From: Alphaproteobacteria bacterium
GTDB lineage: Bacteria > Myxococcota_A > UBA796 > UBA2385
Assembly (NCBI GenBank): GCA_020632755.1
Contig: JACKEY010000007.1
Location: forward strand, 186,001 to 250,000
DNA: 64,000 nt
Reading direction: 5' to 3'
Each line of letters opens with the position of its first letter. Position 1 is the first letter of the stretch. Both the position numbers and the translations under genes were made by a program. Under the pieces are notes generated by a model, which was given only the letters and a program-made list of their open reading frames with translations, searched no databases and was not told the origin of the DNA. This document shows positions 1-8,817 of the stretch, piece by piece.

Positions 1-420
1 GGCCGCGAGCCGACGCCCGAAGAGATCGCCGAGAAGATGGAGATCCCGGTCGACAAGGTGCGCAAGATCCAGAAGATCGCGAAGGAACCGATCTCGCTCG
101 AGACCCCGATCGGCGAAGAAGAGGACAGCCACCTGGGCGACTTCATCGAGGACAAGAACATCGCGTCCCCGGCCGAAGACGTCATCAACGCCAGCCTCGA
201 GGAAGCCTGCCGCAAGGTGCTGGCCACCCTGACCCCGCGTGAAGAGCGGGTGCTGCGTATGCGGTTCGGCATCGGCGAAGACACCGACCACACCCTCGAG
301 GAAGTGGGCCAGGACTTCGAGGTCACCCGCGAGCGCATCCGGCAGATCGAAGCCAAGGCCCTGCGCAAGCTGCGGCACGCGTCGCGCAGCAAGCGGCTGC
401 GGTCGTTCATCGAGACCTGA
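1..420 (+). CDS. rpoD: RNA polymerase primary sigma factor (RpoD), C-terminal part
   Basis: This is the 3' part of a sigma-70 gene that begins upstream of the window; the frame is open from base 1 and ends at TGA 418-420. The visible 139 residues cover the end of region 3 (KIAKEPISLETPIGEEEDS, typical of primary sigma factors) and region 4, with the -35-binding helix-turn-helix around TLEEVGQDFEVTRERIRQIE. It directs core polymerase to housekeeping promoters. The region 3.1-4.2 spacing and the near-consensus HTH favour RpoD over alternative sigma factors. A tRNA follows 128 bp downstream. Confidence 0.95.
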   Translation, partial: GREPTPEEIAEKMEIPVDKVRKIQKIAKEPISLETPIGEEEDSHLGDFIEDKNIASPAEDVINASLEEACRKVLATLTPREERVLRMRFGIGEDTDHTLEEVGQDFEVTRERIRQIEAKALRKLRHASRSKRLRSFIET

Positions 421-526
421 GCCCGGTCGGCGGCGGCGCACCCGCGTCGCTGCCGCCCGTGTCGCTGCCGCCCGTGTCCGGCGCGCCTGCGCTGGCTGGG
501 GCTGCCGCTCCGGGTGGTCGCTGCAG

Positions 527-532
527 TATGCT
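527..532 (+). promoter_or_regulatory. possible -10 element (TATGCT) of the tRNA gene
   Basis: TATGCT matches the sigma-70 -10 consensus at four of six positions and ends 16 bp before the mature tRNA 5' end, leaving room for a short leader. It lies between two CTGCAG hexamers (521-526 and 531-536). No convincing -35 hexamer is visible, so this is a weak call. Confidence 0.3.
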
Positions 533-548
533 GCAGGCTCGACTTCAC

Positions 549-622
549 GGGCCCATAGCTCAGTTGGTCAGAGCACCCGGCTCATAACCGGAGTGTCCCA
601 GGTTCGAGCCCTGGTGGGCCTA
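549..622 (+). tRNA. tRNA with CAT anticodon (elongator Met or Ile2)
   Basis: A 74-nt cloverleaf can be folded by hand. The acceptor stem is 549-555 with 615-621 (one terminal G-T pair), the anticodon loop CTCATAA is at 581-587 with anticodon CAT at 583-585, and the T arm is CCAGG-TTCGAGC-CCTGG ending at 614. The discriminator base is A622. CCA is not encoded. A CAT anticodon is shared by elongator Met and by the Ile2 tRNA that is lysidine-modified, and I cannot separate these by eye. Confidence 0.93.
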
Positions 623-659
623 CCCCTGTCCCGTCGGAGCCCCCGACCGGAGGATGTGC

Positions 660-1406
660 ATGCTCGAGGAGATCCTGCTCCTGGAGCGCCTGGTGGCGCT
701 GGACAGCGAGGCGGACGCCGCACGGGCCACGCAGCGGGCCCAGGCCCGGGCCGTGACCCAGGCGGAGCAGCAGCTCGTCGCCCTGGGCGAGCGCATCGCC
801 GGGCTCGAGGCGGCCCGCGCGGCCGCCCGCGCCGCCGAGGCCGAGGTCCAGGTCGAGCTCGACAAGTACGTCGCGCGGCGCGACCGGACCCGCAAGCAGC
901 TCGACGCTGGCGCGATCCCCGACTTCCTGGCCGCCGAGAAGCAGCTCCAGAACTACCTCGAGATCATCGACGGCCTGGAGACCGACCTGCTCGAGCGCAT
1001 GGAGGCCCGCGAAGAGCTCGACGAGCAGCTCATCGGCCAGAACGCCCTGCGCCACCGGGTCGAGCACGTGCGCGACAAGCGCATCGCCCAGCGCGATGAA
1101 GAAGGCGCCGCGCTCGACGCCCGCCTGGCCGAGCTGGCCGCCGAGCGGCCCGAGCGGCTCGAGGCGCTGCCGGTCTTCTTGCGCCGCGACTACGACAACG
1201 AGCGCAAGACCCACCTGGACGCCTGGGCCTGGCTCAACGAAGACGGGGCATGTACCGCCTGTCAGGTGGTGCACCCGGCCCAGCTCAAGAGCGAGGTGCG
1301 GCGCCAGGCGCGGCTGCATCGCTGCCGGGGCTGCCACCGCTTCCTGTTGGGGCCCGCCGAGGGGCCCGACGACGCGGACGGCGAGGCCCCCGCAGGCGAG
1401 GGCTGA
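660..1406 (+). CDS. coiled-coil protein with C4 zinc ribbon (DUF164/CdsZ-like family)
   Basis: A 248-residue protein. Residues 1 to about 180 are Ala/Glu/Arg-rich heptads predicted to form a long helical hairpin. The C-terminus carries two CxxC pairs, CTAC near residue 198 and CRGC near 222, forming a C4 zinc ribbon. This layout is typical of the DUF164 family, whose members are proposed nucleic-acid-binding adaptors; the biochemical role is not settled. I start at ATG 660, not ATG 654: the GGAGG at 649-653 abuts 654 but lies 6 bp from 660. The next gene begins 5 bp after the stop. Confidence 0.85.
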   Translation: MLEEILLLERLVALDSEADAARATQRAQARAVTQAEQQLVALGERIAGLEAARAAARAAEAEVQVELDKYVARRDRTRKQLDAGAIPDFLAAEKQLQNYLEIIDGLETDLLERMEAREELDEQLIGQNALRHRVEHVRDKRIAQRDEEGAALDARLAELAAERPERLEALPVFLRRDYDNERKTHLDAWAWLNEDGACTACQVVHPAQLKSEVRRQARLHRCRGCHRFLLGPAEGPDDADGEAPAGEG

Positions 1407-1411
1407 GCGAC

Positions 1412-2611
1412 GTGCCCTTCCTGGCCCGCATGCCGGCCGCGGCCCGCGCGCGCCTGCTGGCCATGGGCGAGGAGGAGGACGTGCCCGCCGGCACGCTCCT
1501 GATGCGGCGGGGCGAGCTGTCCGGCGACATCTACCTGCTGCAGTCGGGGCGGCTCGAGGTGATCGACCCGCGCTGCACGCCGCCGCTGGTCCTCGACGTG
1601 ATCGACGCCGGCGAGCTGGTCGGCGAGCTGGGCTTCGTCGACGCCGCGCCGCGCTCGGCGACGGTCCGGGCCCGCGGGGCCTGCCGGTGCATGCTGTGGC
1701 GCCGCGACAGCCTGCAGCGCGCGCTGCTGGCGGATCCGGTCCTGGCGTCGGCCTTCTGGCAGTCCCTGACCGAGGCGGCGGCGGACCGGGTGCGGCGGCT
1801 CAGCGACACCGTGCGGCTGGGCCAGAGCGCGCCGCTGCAGGGCGAGGCGCCGCCCGAGGCGCGGGAGCTCGCGCAGGACCTGCGGGCCGCGTGGGCCCGT
1901 GCCGAGGGCGAGGACGCGCCGGGGCCCGTGCTGCAGGCCGCGCTGGCCCGGGTGGTGCGCACCCTGGGCAGCGTCGGGGACGCCGACGCCGGCGAGGCGA
2001 TTGGCGAGGCACTGCGCAGCGAGGTGGGCGATCTGCTGCGCCGCGCGCGCACCGGGACGCTGCTGCTCGACCACGGCGGGGCCGGACCGCCCCCGGCGGC
2101 GGTCCTGACCCACCTCCGGCAGGCCGAGCCGCTGGGCGACGGCACCCTGGGCGTGGCGCTGGACGCGGCCCTGCGGGGCCTGCCGACCCTGGTGGGCCTG
2201 GCCGCTCCCATCCCCGCGCCCGACCCCGGGGCCGTCGTGCTCTCGCTCGGTCGGGCCGGCGCGGCGCGCGAGACCCTGGAGCTGGCGCTGGGGGACCCGC
2301 GGCCTGGGCTGCAGGACGCCTCCGAGGTCGTGCTGGACGCGGTGATCGAGGGCCTGCCCGACCGGCTGCTGCTCGCGCTGCTGGTGCGCCTGCGCGGCCA
2401 GCTGCCCGGTGGGGCCGTGCTCCGGCTGCATGCATCCGGGCCCGCGGCGGACGCCGGCCTGCTCGACCACCTGCTGGGCTGGCCGATGGTGCGTCGGCCG
2501 GCCGAGGCGCTGGGCGAGCTGTTCGTCGCCGCCGGCTTCCAGGGCGTGTCGGCGGCGGTCGCGTCTGGGGCCCGGGTCGACCTGCGCGGCGTCGTGCCGG
2601 AGTCCGCGTGA
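1412..2611 (+). CDS. cyclic-nucleotide-binding domain protein
   Basis: 399 residues from GTG 1412, preceded by a GAGGG stretch; ATG 1430 is an alternative start. Residues 1 to about 125 form a Crp-type cNMP-binding beta-roll: GTLLMRRGELSGDIYLLQSG, then ELVGELGFVD and a PRSATVRA segment resembling the phosphate-binding cassette. No DNA-binding HTH follows; the remaining 270 residues are Ala/Leu/Gly-rich and match nothing I recognise. The stop overlaps the GTG of the FHA-ABC gene by 4 bp (GTGA), so the two are translationally coupled. A regulatory or sensory subunit for the transporter is an inference from that coupling. Confidence 0.8.
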   Translation: MPFLARMPAAARARLLAMGEEEDVPAGTLLMRRGELSGDIYLLQSGRLEVIDPRCTPPLVLDVIDAGELVGELGFVDAAPRSATVRARGACRCMLWRRDSLQRALLADPVLASAFWQSLTEAAADRVRRLSDTVRLGQSAPLQGEAPPEARELAQDLRAAWARAEGEDAPGPVLQAALARVVRTLGSVGDADAGEAIGEALRSEVGDLLRRARTGTLLLDHGGAGPPPAAVLTHLRQAEPLGDGTLGVALDAALRGLPTLVGLAAPIPAPDPGAVVLSLGRAGAARETLELALGDPRPGLQDASEVVLDAVIEGLPDRLLLALLVRLRGQLPGGAVLRLHASGPAADAGLLDHLLGWPMVRRPAEALGELFVAAGFQGVSAAVASGARVDLRGVVPESA

Positions 2612-5067
2612 AGGGGCCGCTGCTCGACCGGGCCCGCGCCGCCACCGGGGGAGGGGTCGACGACCTGACCCTGGCGCTGATCGTCGACATCGTCGGCCAG
2701 GTGCTGCTGCTGCGGCGCAGCCGCGACCTGAAGGACAGTGAGCGGGCGTGGCTGGTGGCCACCCTGGCCGAGCGGGTGGGCGCGACGACGGACCAGGTGG
2801 CCGCGCTGGTCGAGCTGGTCTGGGTCGACCGGCTGCGCACGACGGTGCGCCCCGACGAGCTGCGCGTGATGCGCGCCTGGTTCGGCGAGCGCGGCACGGC
2901 CCGGGCGACCCGCGACCTGGTCGCCGCCACGCCGCCCGAGCAGTTCGCCGCCGAGCATGGCCTGGACGAGTGCCTGCTCCTGTTCGACCTGCTGGTGCAG
3001 CTGGCCCTGGCCGACGGCGAGGTCAGCCCCCGCGAGGTCGCCGCCCTCGAGCACGCGGCCGCCTCCTTGTCGATCGACCCGGTCTTCGTGTCGGCGCTGC
3101 TGTCCCGCCACGACCCTCGCCTGCTCTCGACCGGACGCCGCGCGGTCCTGCGCGGGCCCCGCGTGCGCATCGGCCGGGCCGCCACCAACGAGCTGGTCCT
3201 CCCCGGTCCCCAGGTCTCGGCCCGCCACGCCGAGCTGCTCCGCGACGGCGACGGCTGGCGGATCGTGCAGACCGGCGACCGCCCGGTCTTCATCGACGAC
3301 GAGGCCGTGCGGAGCTTCTCGCTGACGGCGGCCCACACCGCGCGCATCGGCCCCTACCGGCTGCGGCTCGAGGGCGACGAGGCGGTCATCACCGACGAGC
3401 GCCGCCTGTCGGTCCTGACCGTGACCGACCTCTCGCGGACCCTGGGCGACCGGGTCCTGCTCGACGGCGTCGGCTTCTCGGCCTTCACCGGCGAGGTGAT
3501 CGCGGTCGTGGGGCCGAGCGGTGCTGGCAAGACCACGCTGCTGCACGCGATCAGCGGCGTCGTGCCGCCCGACCGGGGCGAGATCCGCCTCGACGGCGAG
3601 GACTTCCATGCCCGGCTGGTCCGCGAGCCCGGGCTGGTCGCCGACGTGCCCCAGGACGACCTGGTGCTGCCGGAGCTGACGGTCGAAGAGAGCCTGCGCG
3701 CCGCGGCCCGCCTGCGGCTGCCGCGCACGGCCGGCCTCGACGAGCTGCAGGCCAGCGTCGATCGTGTGCTCGACGAGCTCGGCATCGCCGACATCCGCGG
3801 GCAGCGGGTCGGCGACGCGCTGCGCCGCGGCATCTCGGGCGGCCAGCGCAAGCGGGTCAACGTGGGCCAGGAGCTGGTCTCGCGCTCGACCCGGCTCTTG
3901 TTCCTGGACGAGCCCACCAGCGGCCTGGACCCCCAGGCCGCCCACGACCTGATGCAGCTGGTCCGCCGCCTCGCCGACCACGGTCGCATCGTGTTCGTCG
4001 TGACCCACGACCTGTCGCCCGCCACCCTGTCCCAGGTCGACCACCTGCTGGTCCTGGCCCCCGGAGGCCGCCTGGCCTGGTTCGGCCCTCCGGACGAAGC
4101 GGCCGGCTGGTTCGGGGTCCGCACCCCCGGCGACCTGTTCGATCGGCTGCGCGACCAGTCACCGGTCGCCTGGCGGGACGCCTTCCACGGTAGCCCCGCC
4201 TGGCGTCGCCATGTCGCCACCCGGGCCCACCTGGCGCCGTCGGCCCGCGCCGAGCCCCCACCGCCGCGCCCCCGCGATGCCCTGCCGACGCTGCTGGCGC
4301 GCTACGCCCGCGTCCGGCTGCGCGACCGCACGGGCGCCGTGGTGCTCATCGCCCAGCCCGTGCTGTTGGCGGCGATCATGATCGCCGTCTTCTCGCACAC
4401 GACCGCCCCGCTGCTGTTCATGGCGACCCTGTCCTGCCTGTGGTTCGGCATGTCGGGGGCCGTGCGCGAGCTCATCGTGGACCGGCCGGTGTGGCGGCGG
4501 GAGCGCCGCGTCGGGGTCGGGGTCGGCGCCTGGCTGGGCAGCAAGGTGCTGGTGCTGGCGGTGCTGCATGCGGTGCAGGCGGCCGCCATGCTCACCGTCG
4601 TGCACGCGGCCATCGGCATGGGCGACGCCGGGGTGCGGCTGCCCGTGCTGATCGGCACCGGGGTGCTGACCGCCTGGGCCGGCATGACCATGGGGCTGCT
4701 GGTCGGCGGCCTGTGGGGCCGCTCCGAAGCGGCCGTCGGCACGCTGGTGCTGCTGCTGGTGCCGCAGATCGCCTTCTCGGGTGTGCTCACTCCGCTGTCC
4801 GAGGTGAGCGCCCCGGCCCAGGCCGCGGCCGCCGTCACGGTCGAGCGCTACGCGCTGCACGCCGCCGTGCAGGGGGCCGACACCATCGCCTACCGCTCGC
4901 CGGTGCGCGGCTGGCAGGAACAGCCCGCGCGAGGGGCCGCCTTCAACCTGGGCCTGCGCCCCGGCGACGGCGAGGGCCTGTCGCGCGGCCAGCTGTGGGG
5001 GGTGCTGCTCGGCTTCTCGGCGGTGCAGCTGCTGGCCACGGCCCTGGTCGTCGCCCGCAAGGACTAG
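2608..5067 (+). CDS. FHA domain / ABC ATPase / ABC-2 permease fusion (ABCG-like half transporter)
   Basis: 819 residues starting at GTG 2608. In order: an N-terminal helical region with a TerB-like acidic segment (residues about 115-165, LVQLALADGEVSPREVAALE); an FHA domain (about 180-250, VRIGRAATNELVL) that would bind phospho-Thr peptides; an ABC ATPase with Walker A GPSGAGKTT (about 303), signature ISGGQRKRVN (about 409) and Walker B LLFLDEPTSG (about 430); and an ABC-2 type membrane domain (about 575-815) with roughly six hydrophobic helices. The ATPase-then-permease order is that of ABCG transporters. The substrate cannot be read from sequence. The FHA domain implies control by a Ser/Thr kinase. 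Confidence 0.9.
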   Translation: MKGPLLDRARAATGGGVDDLTLALIVDIVGQVLLLRRSRDLKDSERAWLVATLAERVGATTDQVAALVELVWVDRLRTTVRPDELRVMRAWFGERGTARATRDLVAATPPEQFAAEHGLDECLLLFDLLVQLALADGEVSPREVAALEHAAASLSIDPVFVSALLSRHDPRLLSTGRRAVLRGPRVRIGRAATNELVLPGPQVSARHAELLRDGDGWRIVQTGDRPVFIDDEAVRSFSLTAAHTARIGPYRLRLEGDEAVITDERRLSVLTVTDLSRTLGDRVLLDGVGFSAFTGEVIAVVGPSGAGKTTLLHAISGVVPPDRGEIRLDGEDFHARLVREPGLVADVPQDDLVLPELTVEESLRAAARLRLPRTAGLDELQASVDRVLDELGIADIRGQRVGDALRRGISGGQRKRVNVGQELVSRSTRLLFLDEPTSGLDPQAAHDLMQLVRRLADHGRIVFVVTHDLSPATLSQVDHLLVLAPGGRLAWFGPPDEAAGWFGVRTPGDLFDRLRDQSPVAWRDAFHGSPAWRRHVATRAHLAPSARAEPPPPRPRDALPTLLARYARVRLRDRTGAVVLIAQPVLLAAIMIAVFSHTTAPLLFMATLSCLWFGMSGAVRELIVDRPVWRRERRVGVGVGAWLGSKVLVLAVLHAVQAAAMLTVVHAAIGMGDAGVRLPVLIGTGVLTAWAGMTMGLLVGGLWGRSEAAVGTLVLLLVPQIAFSGVLTPLSEVSAPAQAAAAVTVERYALHAAVQGADTIAYRSPVRGWQEQPARGAAFNLGLRPGDGEGLSRGQLWGVLLGFSAVQLLATALVVARKD

Positions 5068-5070
5068 GCC

Positions 5071-5895
5071 CTACAGCAGGGCGAACAGCTTCTCGGCGGC
5101 GGCGTGCACGGTCTCGGCGTCCTTCACCGTCAGGGGCTCGGGCTTCTCGGCGACCTGGCGGAAGGTGGTCAGCGCGTCGACCAGCGCGGCCTGGGCCACG
5201 CCGCTCGCGTTGTCCTGCCGCTTCGCGTAGTCCAGGAAGTAGGCCGGCACCTCGGGGCGGCGCAGCAGCTTGTCGGCGGCCGCGTCGTTGCCCGACGCGA
5301 TCACCGCCTGGGCCACCAGGTCGGTGCCGCCCAGCCAGGCGCCGGCCTGGACCAGCGGGCCGGTCTTGTCGTCGGGGCCCCAGCCGTCTTCGGGCACCAT
5401 GCTGCTGACGACCTGGTCGAGCTCGGCGACGAAGTCCTCGCGGCTGGCGGCGTCGTTCTCGACCTTGACGATCACGTCGTCGAACAGGGACAGCAGCCCC
5501 TCGCCCAGGCCGACCTCGGCCATGCCGCCGCGGATCTCCTTCAGGCGCGCGACGAAGGCGGCCTTGTCGGCCTTCTCGCCGACCAGCACCGCGTCGGCGG
5601 TGCGCACGCCGGTGCGGATGGCCACGACCTCGACCCCGTCGGCGGGCTTCTCGAAGCGCTGGGCGGGGACCAGGGCGGACAGGTCGGCCGAGAGCCCGGC
5701 GTCGACGACGGCCTGGCGCAGCTCGAGGGGGGAGGGGGCCAGGACGCGGCCTTCCTGGACGGCGGCGCTGGGCGGCGGAGGCGCGGGGGCTTCCGGGGGA
5801 GGCGCGGGCGCGGCCGCGGGAGGAGGCGGCGCGACGTCGGACTCGCCGCAGGCGGTGAGCAGGGCGGGGATCAGCAGCAGCAGGGCGGGGTTCAT
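5071..5895 (-). CDS. lipoprotein of unknown function
   Basis: 274 residues. It has a short lipoprotein signal with lipobox LLTAC (Cys16), then a Pro/Ala-rich linker (about residues 22-45) likely to cross or reach into the envelope. The remaining 220 residues are a mixed alpha/beta soluble domain with no motif I recognise. It ends 3 bp from the ABC transporter stop, so the two genes converge. A TAGAGT hexamer about 30 bp upstream of ATG could be its -10 element. Confidence 0.75.
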   Translation of the reverse strand: MNPALLLLIPALLTACGESDVAPPPPAAAPAPPPEAPAPPPPSAAVQEGRVLAPSPLELRQAVVDAGLSADLSALVPAQRFEKPADGVEVVAIRTGVRTADAVLVGEKADKAAFVARLKEIRGGMAEVGLGEGLLSLFDDVIVKVENDAASREDFVAELDQVVSSMVPEDGWGPDDKTGPLVQAGAWLGGTDLVAQAVIASGNDAAADKLLRRPEVPAYFLDYAKRQDNASGVAQAALVDALTTFRQVAEKPEPLTVKDAETVHAAAEKLFALL

Positions 5896-5951
5896 GGCGC
5901 GCCTCGGGAGGGGGGACGGGACTCTACCAGCAGAACGGGGTTAGGCCGGCA

Positions 5952-6439
5952 GGGTCGAGGGAGGACAGGGGATCGCCGGTGGTCGGTGGTCTGCGGTCCG
6001 CCGCAGGCCTTGGCCACGGGAGGAAAGTCCGGGCTCCACAGAGCAGGGTGCCGGGTAACGCCCGGTCGGGGAAACCCGAAGGAACAGCGCAACAGAAAGC
6101 ACACCGCCACGCACGCGTCCGTGCCATGCGGCGTCGCCACGCCCCCAGGGCTCGTGCGGCGTCGAGGGCCGGGGCGCCTCCCCGCCGAGAGGCGGTGCGG
6201 CGTCGGCAAGGTCGAACCGGTGCGGCAAGAGCGCACCGGCGGTCCTGGTGACAGGGCCGGCCAGGCAAGCCCCACCCGGAGCAAGACCACATAGGGGAGC
6301 GCTCGAGGACGGCTCGTCCGAAGCTCCCGGGTCGGTCGCTCGAGTCCGTCGGCAACGGCGGACCTAGATGAATGATCCTCACCGGCGCCGGGGCGACCCG
6401 GAGCCGGCACAGAACCCGGCTTACGTGCTCCCTCGACCC
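5952..6439 (+). ncRNA. rnpB: RNase P RNA (bacterial type A)
   Basis: Catalytic RNA of RNase P, which trims pre-tRNA 5' leaders. Conserved blocks occur in order: GAGGAAAGTCCGGGCTCC (about 6021), the ACAGAAA-type segment near 6088, the GCAAGACCACATAGG block near 6280, TAGATGAATGATC near 6366 and ACAGAACCCGGCTTA at about 6410-6424. The ends are set by a perfect 12-bp P1 helix between 5952-5963 and 6428-6439. The middle (6110-6230) is a GC-rich expansion. It lies divergent from the lipoprotein gene and ends in a strong terminator. Confidence 0.95.
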
Positions 6440-6470
6440 CGCCCCCGGCCAGCCCGGGGGCGGGCTTCCT
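6438..6470 (+). terminator. rho-independent-type terminator of rnpB
   Basis: A perfect 10-bp GC stem pairs 6438-6447 with 6455-6464 around a 7-nt loop. It is followed by a pyrimidine tract (CTTCCTCCTCCTCC) rather than a pure T run. It begins exactly at the rnpB P1 helix and stops 20 bp before maeB. Confidence 0.7.
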
Positions 6471-6489
6471 CCTCCTCCCCGGATCGCTC

Positions 6490-8781
6490 GTGAAGAAGCA
6501 GGACGCCCTCGACTACCACTCCGGCGGACGCCCCGGAAAGCTCGAGGTGGTGCCCACCAAGCCCCTCCTCACCCAGCGGGACCTGTCCCTGGCCTACAGC
6601 CCCGGCGTGGCCGAGCCCTGTCGGCGGATCGCCGAAGATCCCGGCCGCGTCTTCGACTACACGGCCAAGGGCAACCTGGTCGCGGTCTGCACCAACGGGA
6701 CGGCGGTGCTCGGGCTGGGGCCCATCGGCCCGCTGGCCAGCAAGCCGGTGATGGAAGGCAAGAGCAACCTGTTCAAGAAGTTCGCGGACATCGACTGCTT
6801 CGACATCGAGCTCGATGCGCCGACCCCCGACGCCGTGGTGGCGGCGGTCAAGGCCATCGCCCCGACCTTCGGCGGCATCAACCTCGAGGACATCAAGGCC
6901 CCCGACTGCTTCGAGGTCGAGCGCCGGCTCCAGGCCGAGCTCGACATCCCGGTCTTCCACGACGATCAGCACGGCACGGCCATCATCAGCGGGGCCGCCC
7001 TGCTCAACGCCTGCCGCGTCACCGGGCGGGACCTGGGCGACATCCGGGTCGTGTTCGCCGGGGCCGGCGCCGCCGCCATCGCGTCCGCCGAGCTCTACGT
7101 GACCCTGGGCGTCAAGCGCGAGCACATCTGGATGCTCGACCTGCACGGGCTGGTCTACGACGGGCGCCCCCAGGACATGTTCCCCGAGAAGCAGGCCTTC
7201 GCCCAGGGCACGACCCCCGCGACCCTGGCCGAGGTGATCCGCGGCAAGGACGTGTTCGTCGGGCTGTCGGCCGGCGGCATCCTGTCGGGCGAGATGGTGC
7301 AGAGCATGGCGTCGCGGCCGATCATCTTCGCGCTGGCCAACCCCGACCCCGAGATCTCCTACGACGACGCGAAGCGGGCCGTACCCGACGCGCTCGTGGC
7401 GACCGGGCGGAGCGACTTCCCCAACCAGGTCAACAACGTGCTCGGCTTCCCGTTCCTGTTCCGGGGCGCGCTGGACTGCCGGGCGACGGGCATCAACGCC
7501 CGCATGAAGGCCGCCGCGGTGCAGGCCATCGCCGAGCTGGCCCAGCAGGAGGTGCACGAGAGCGTGCTGTCGGCCTACGGGCTCGACCACCTGGAGTTCG
7601 GCCCCGACTACCTGATCCCCAAGCCCTTCGACCCGCGCGTGCTGCTGTGGGTCGCGCCAGCCGTGGCCCGCGCGGCGATGGAGTCGGGCGTGGCCCGGGC
7701 CCCGATCGAAGACATCGACGCCTACCGCAACCGGCTCGAGCGCCTGATGGAGCGCAGCCGCGAGGTCATCCGACCGATGATCAACCGGGCCCGCCACCGG
7801 CCCCGGCGCATCGTGTTCCCCGACGGCACCAAGCCCAAGGTCATCCGCGCCGCCCGCATCCTGGTCGACGAGGGCATCTGCCAGCCGGTGCTGCTGGGCG
7901 AGGGCTGGAAGATCCACCAGCGCGCCGACGCCGTGAACATCGACCTGTCCGGCATCGAGATCGTCGAGGTCGCCAGCGACGAGCAGTTCGACGACTACGC
8001 CGAGCGGCTGTGGGCGAAGCGCCAGCGCAAGGGCATGACCCTGTCCGGCGTGCGCCAGTTCCTGCGCAACCCCACCGCCTTCGGCGCGATGATGGTGGAC
8101 CAGGGGCGGGCCGACGGCCTGGTGGGCGGCCACACGGTGCCCTACGCCGACACCATCCGGCCGGCGCTCAAGGTGCTGGGCGCCGACCCGGGGGCCCCCG
8201 TGGTCAGCGGCGTCTACGCCATGCTGCTCAAGGACCGGCGGCTGTTCTTCGGCGACTGCACCGTCAACGCGAACCCCGACGCCGAGACCCTGGCCCAGAT
8301 CGCGGTGAACACGGCGCACGTGGCCCGGGCCTTCGGCGACGAGCCGCGGGTCGCGATGCTGTCCTTCTCGGACTTCGGCGAGCACCGCGGCGAGCCCACC
8401 GTCGACAAGGTGCGGGCCGCGGTCGCCCGGGTGCGCGAGCTGTGGCCGGACCTGCCGATCGACGGCGAGATGCAGGCCGACACGGCGGTCGACGCCGCCC
8501 TGGCGGCCCAGGACTTCCCGTTCAGCGACATCGCCGGCAGCGCCAACGTGCTGATCTTCCCCGACCTGCAGAGCGGCAACATCGCCTACAAGCTGCTGTC
8601 GCGGCTGGGCGGCGCCACGGCCCTGGGCCCCATCCTGGTCGGCCTGGCCCGGCCGGTGGCGGCGATGCCGCTGGGCTGCAGCGTCGACGAGATCGTCAAC
8701 ATGGCGACCATCACGGTGAACCAGGCGCTCGATCGGGAGCAGCGGCGCGCGGCGGCGGCCAGCGGCCCCTCGGCGGGGTAG
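6490..8781 (+). CDS. maeB: NADP-dependent malic enzyme with phosphotransacetylase-like domain (MaeB)
   Basis: 763 residues, the usual MaeB length. Residues 1 to about 430 are the malic enzyme: PTKPLLTQRDLSLAYSPGVA at the N-terminus, the ISGAALLNACR segment and the dinucleotide-binding VFAGAGAAAIA. Residues about 430-763 are a phosphate-acetyltransferase-like domain, regulatory in characterised MaeB proteins. It decarboxylates malate to pyruvate and makes NADPH. GTG 6490 is chosen because the conserved MaeB N-terminus starts right there. It stands alone after rnpB; the next gene follows 36 bp downstream. Confidence 0.95.
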   Translation: MKKQDALDYHSGGRPGKLEVVPTKPLLTQRDLSLAYSPGVAEPCRRIAEDPGRVFDYTAKGNLVAVCTNGTAVLGLGPIGPLASKPVMEGKSNLFKKFADIDCFDIELDAPTPDAVVAAVKAIAPTFGGINLEDIKAPDCFEVERRLQAELDIPVFHDDQHGTAIISGAALLNACRVTGRDLGDIRVVFAGAGAAAIASAELYVTLGVKREHIWMLDLHGLVYDGRPQDMFPEKQAFAQGTTPATLAEVIRGKDVFVGLSAGGILSGEMVQSMASRPIIFALANPDPEISYDDAKRAVPDALVATGRSDFPNQVNNVLGFPFLFRGALDCRATGINARMKAAAVQAIAELAQQEVHESVLSAYGLDHLEFGPDYLIPKPFDPRVLLWVAPAVARAAMESGVARAPIEDIDAYRNRLERLMERSREVIRPMINRARHRPRRIVFPDGTKPKVIRAARILVDEGICQPVLLGEGWKIHQRADAVNIDLSGIEIVEVASDEQFDDYAERLWAKRQRKGMTLSGVRQFLRNPTAFGAMMVDQGRADGLVGGHTVPYADTIRPALKVLGADPGAPVVSGVYAMLLKDRRLFFGDCTVNANPDAETLAQIAVNTAHVARAFGDEPRVAMLSFSDFGEHRGEPTVDKVRAAVARVRELWPDLPIDGEMQADTAVDAALAAQDFPFSDIAGSANVLIFPDLQSGNIAYKLLSRLGGATALGPILVGLARPVAAMPLGCSVDEIVNMATITVNQALDREQRRAAAASGPSAG

Positions 8782-8817
8782 GGACGGGGCTCCCTGCGAC
8801 CCACCGAGGAGCTCCCC

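Noticed and set aside
440..480. 15-bp direct repeat GTCGCTGCCGCCCGT after rpoD
   Set aside because: Only two copies in a GC-rich gap; no hairpin or known element. Possible but unsupported as a feature.
549..622. tRNA as integration site of a genomic island
   Set aside because: No integrase, no repeated tRNA 3' end and no change in base composition nearby.
654..659. ATG 654 as start of the zinc-ribbon gene
   Set aside because: It directly abuts the GGAGG, leaving no spacer; ATG 660 has the proper distance.
1531..4044. 837-codon open frame on the minus strand
   Set aside because: Antisense to the cNMP and FHA-ABC genes, both of which have clear motifs.
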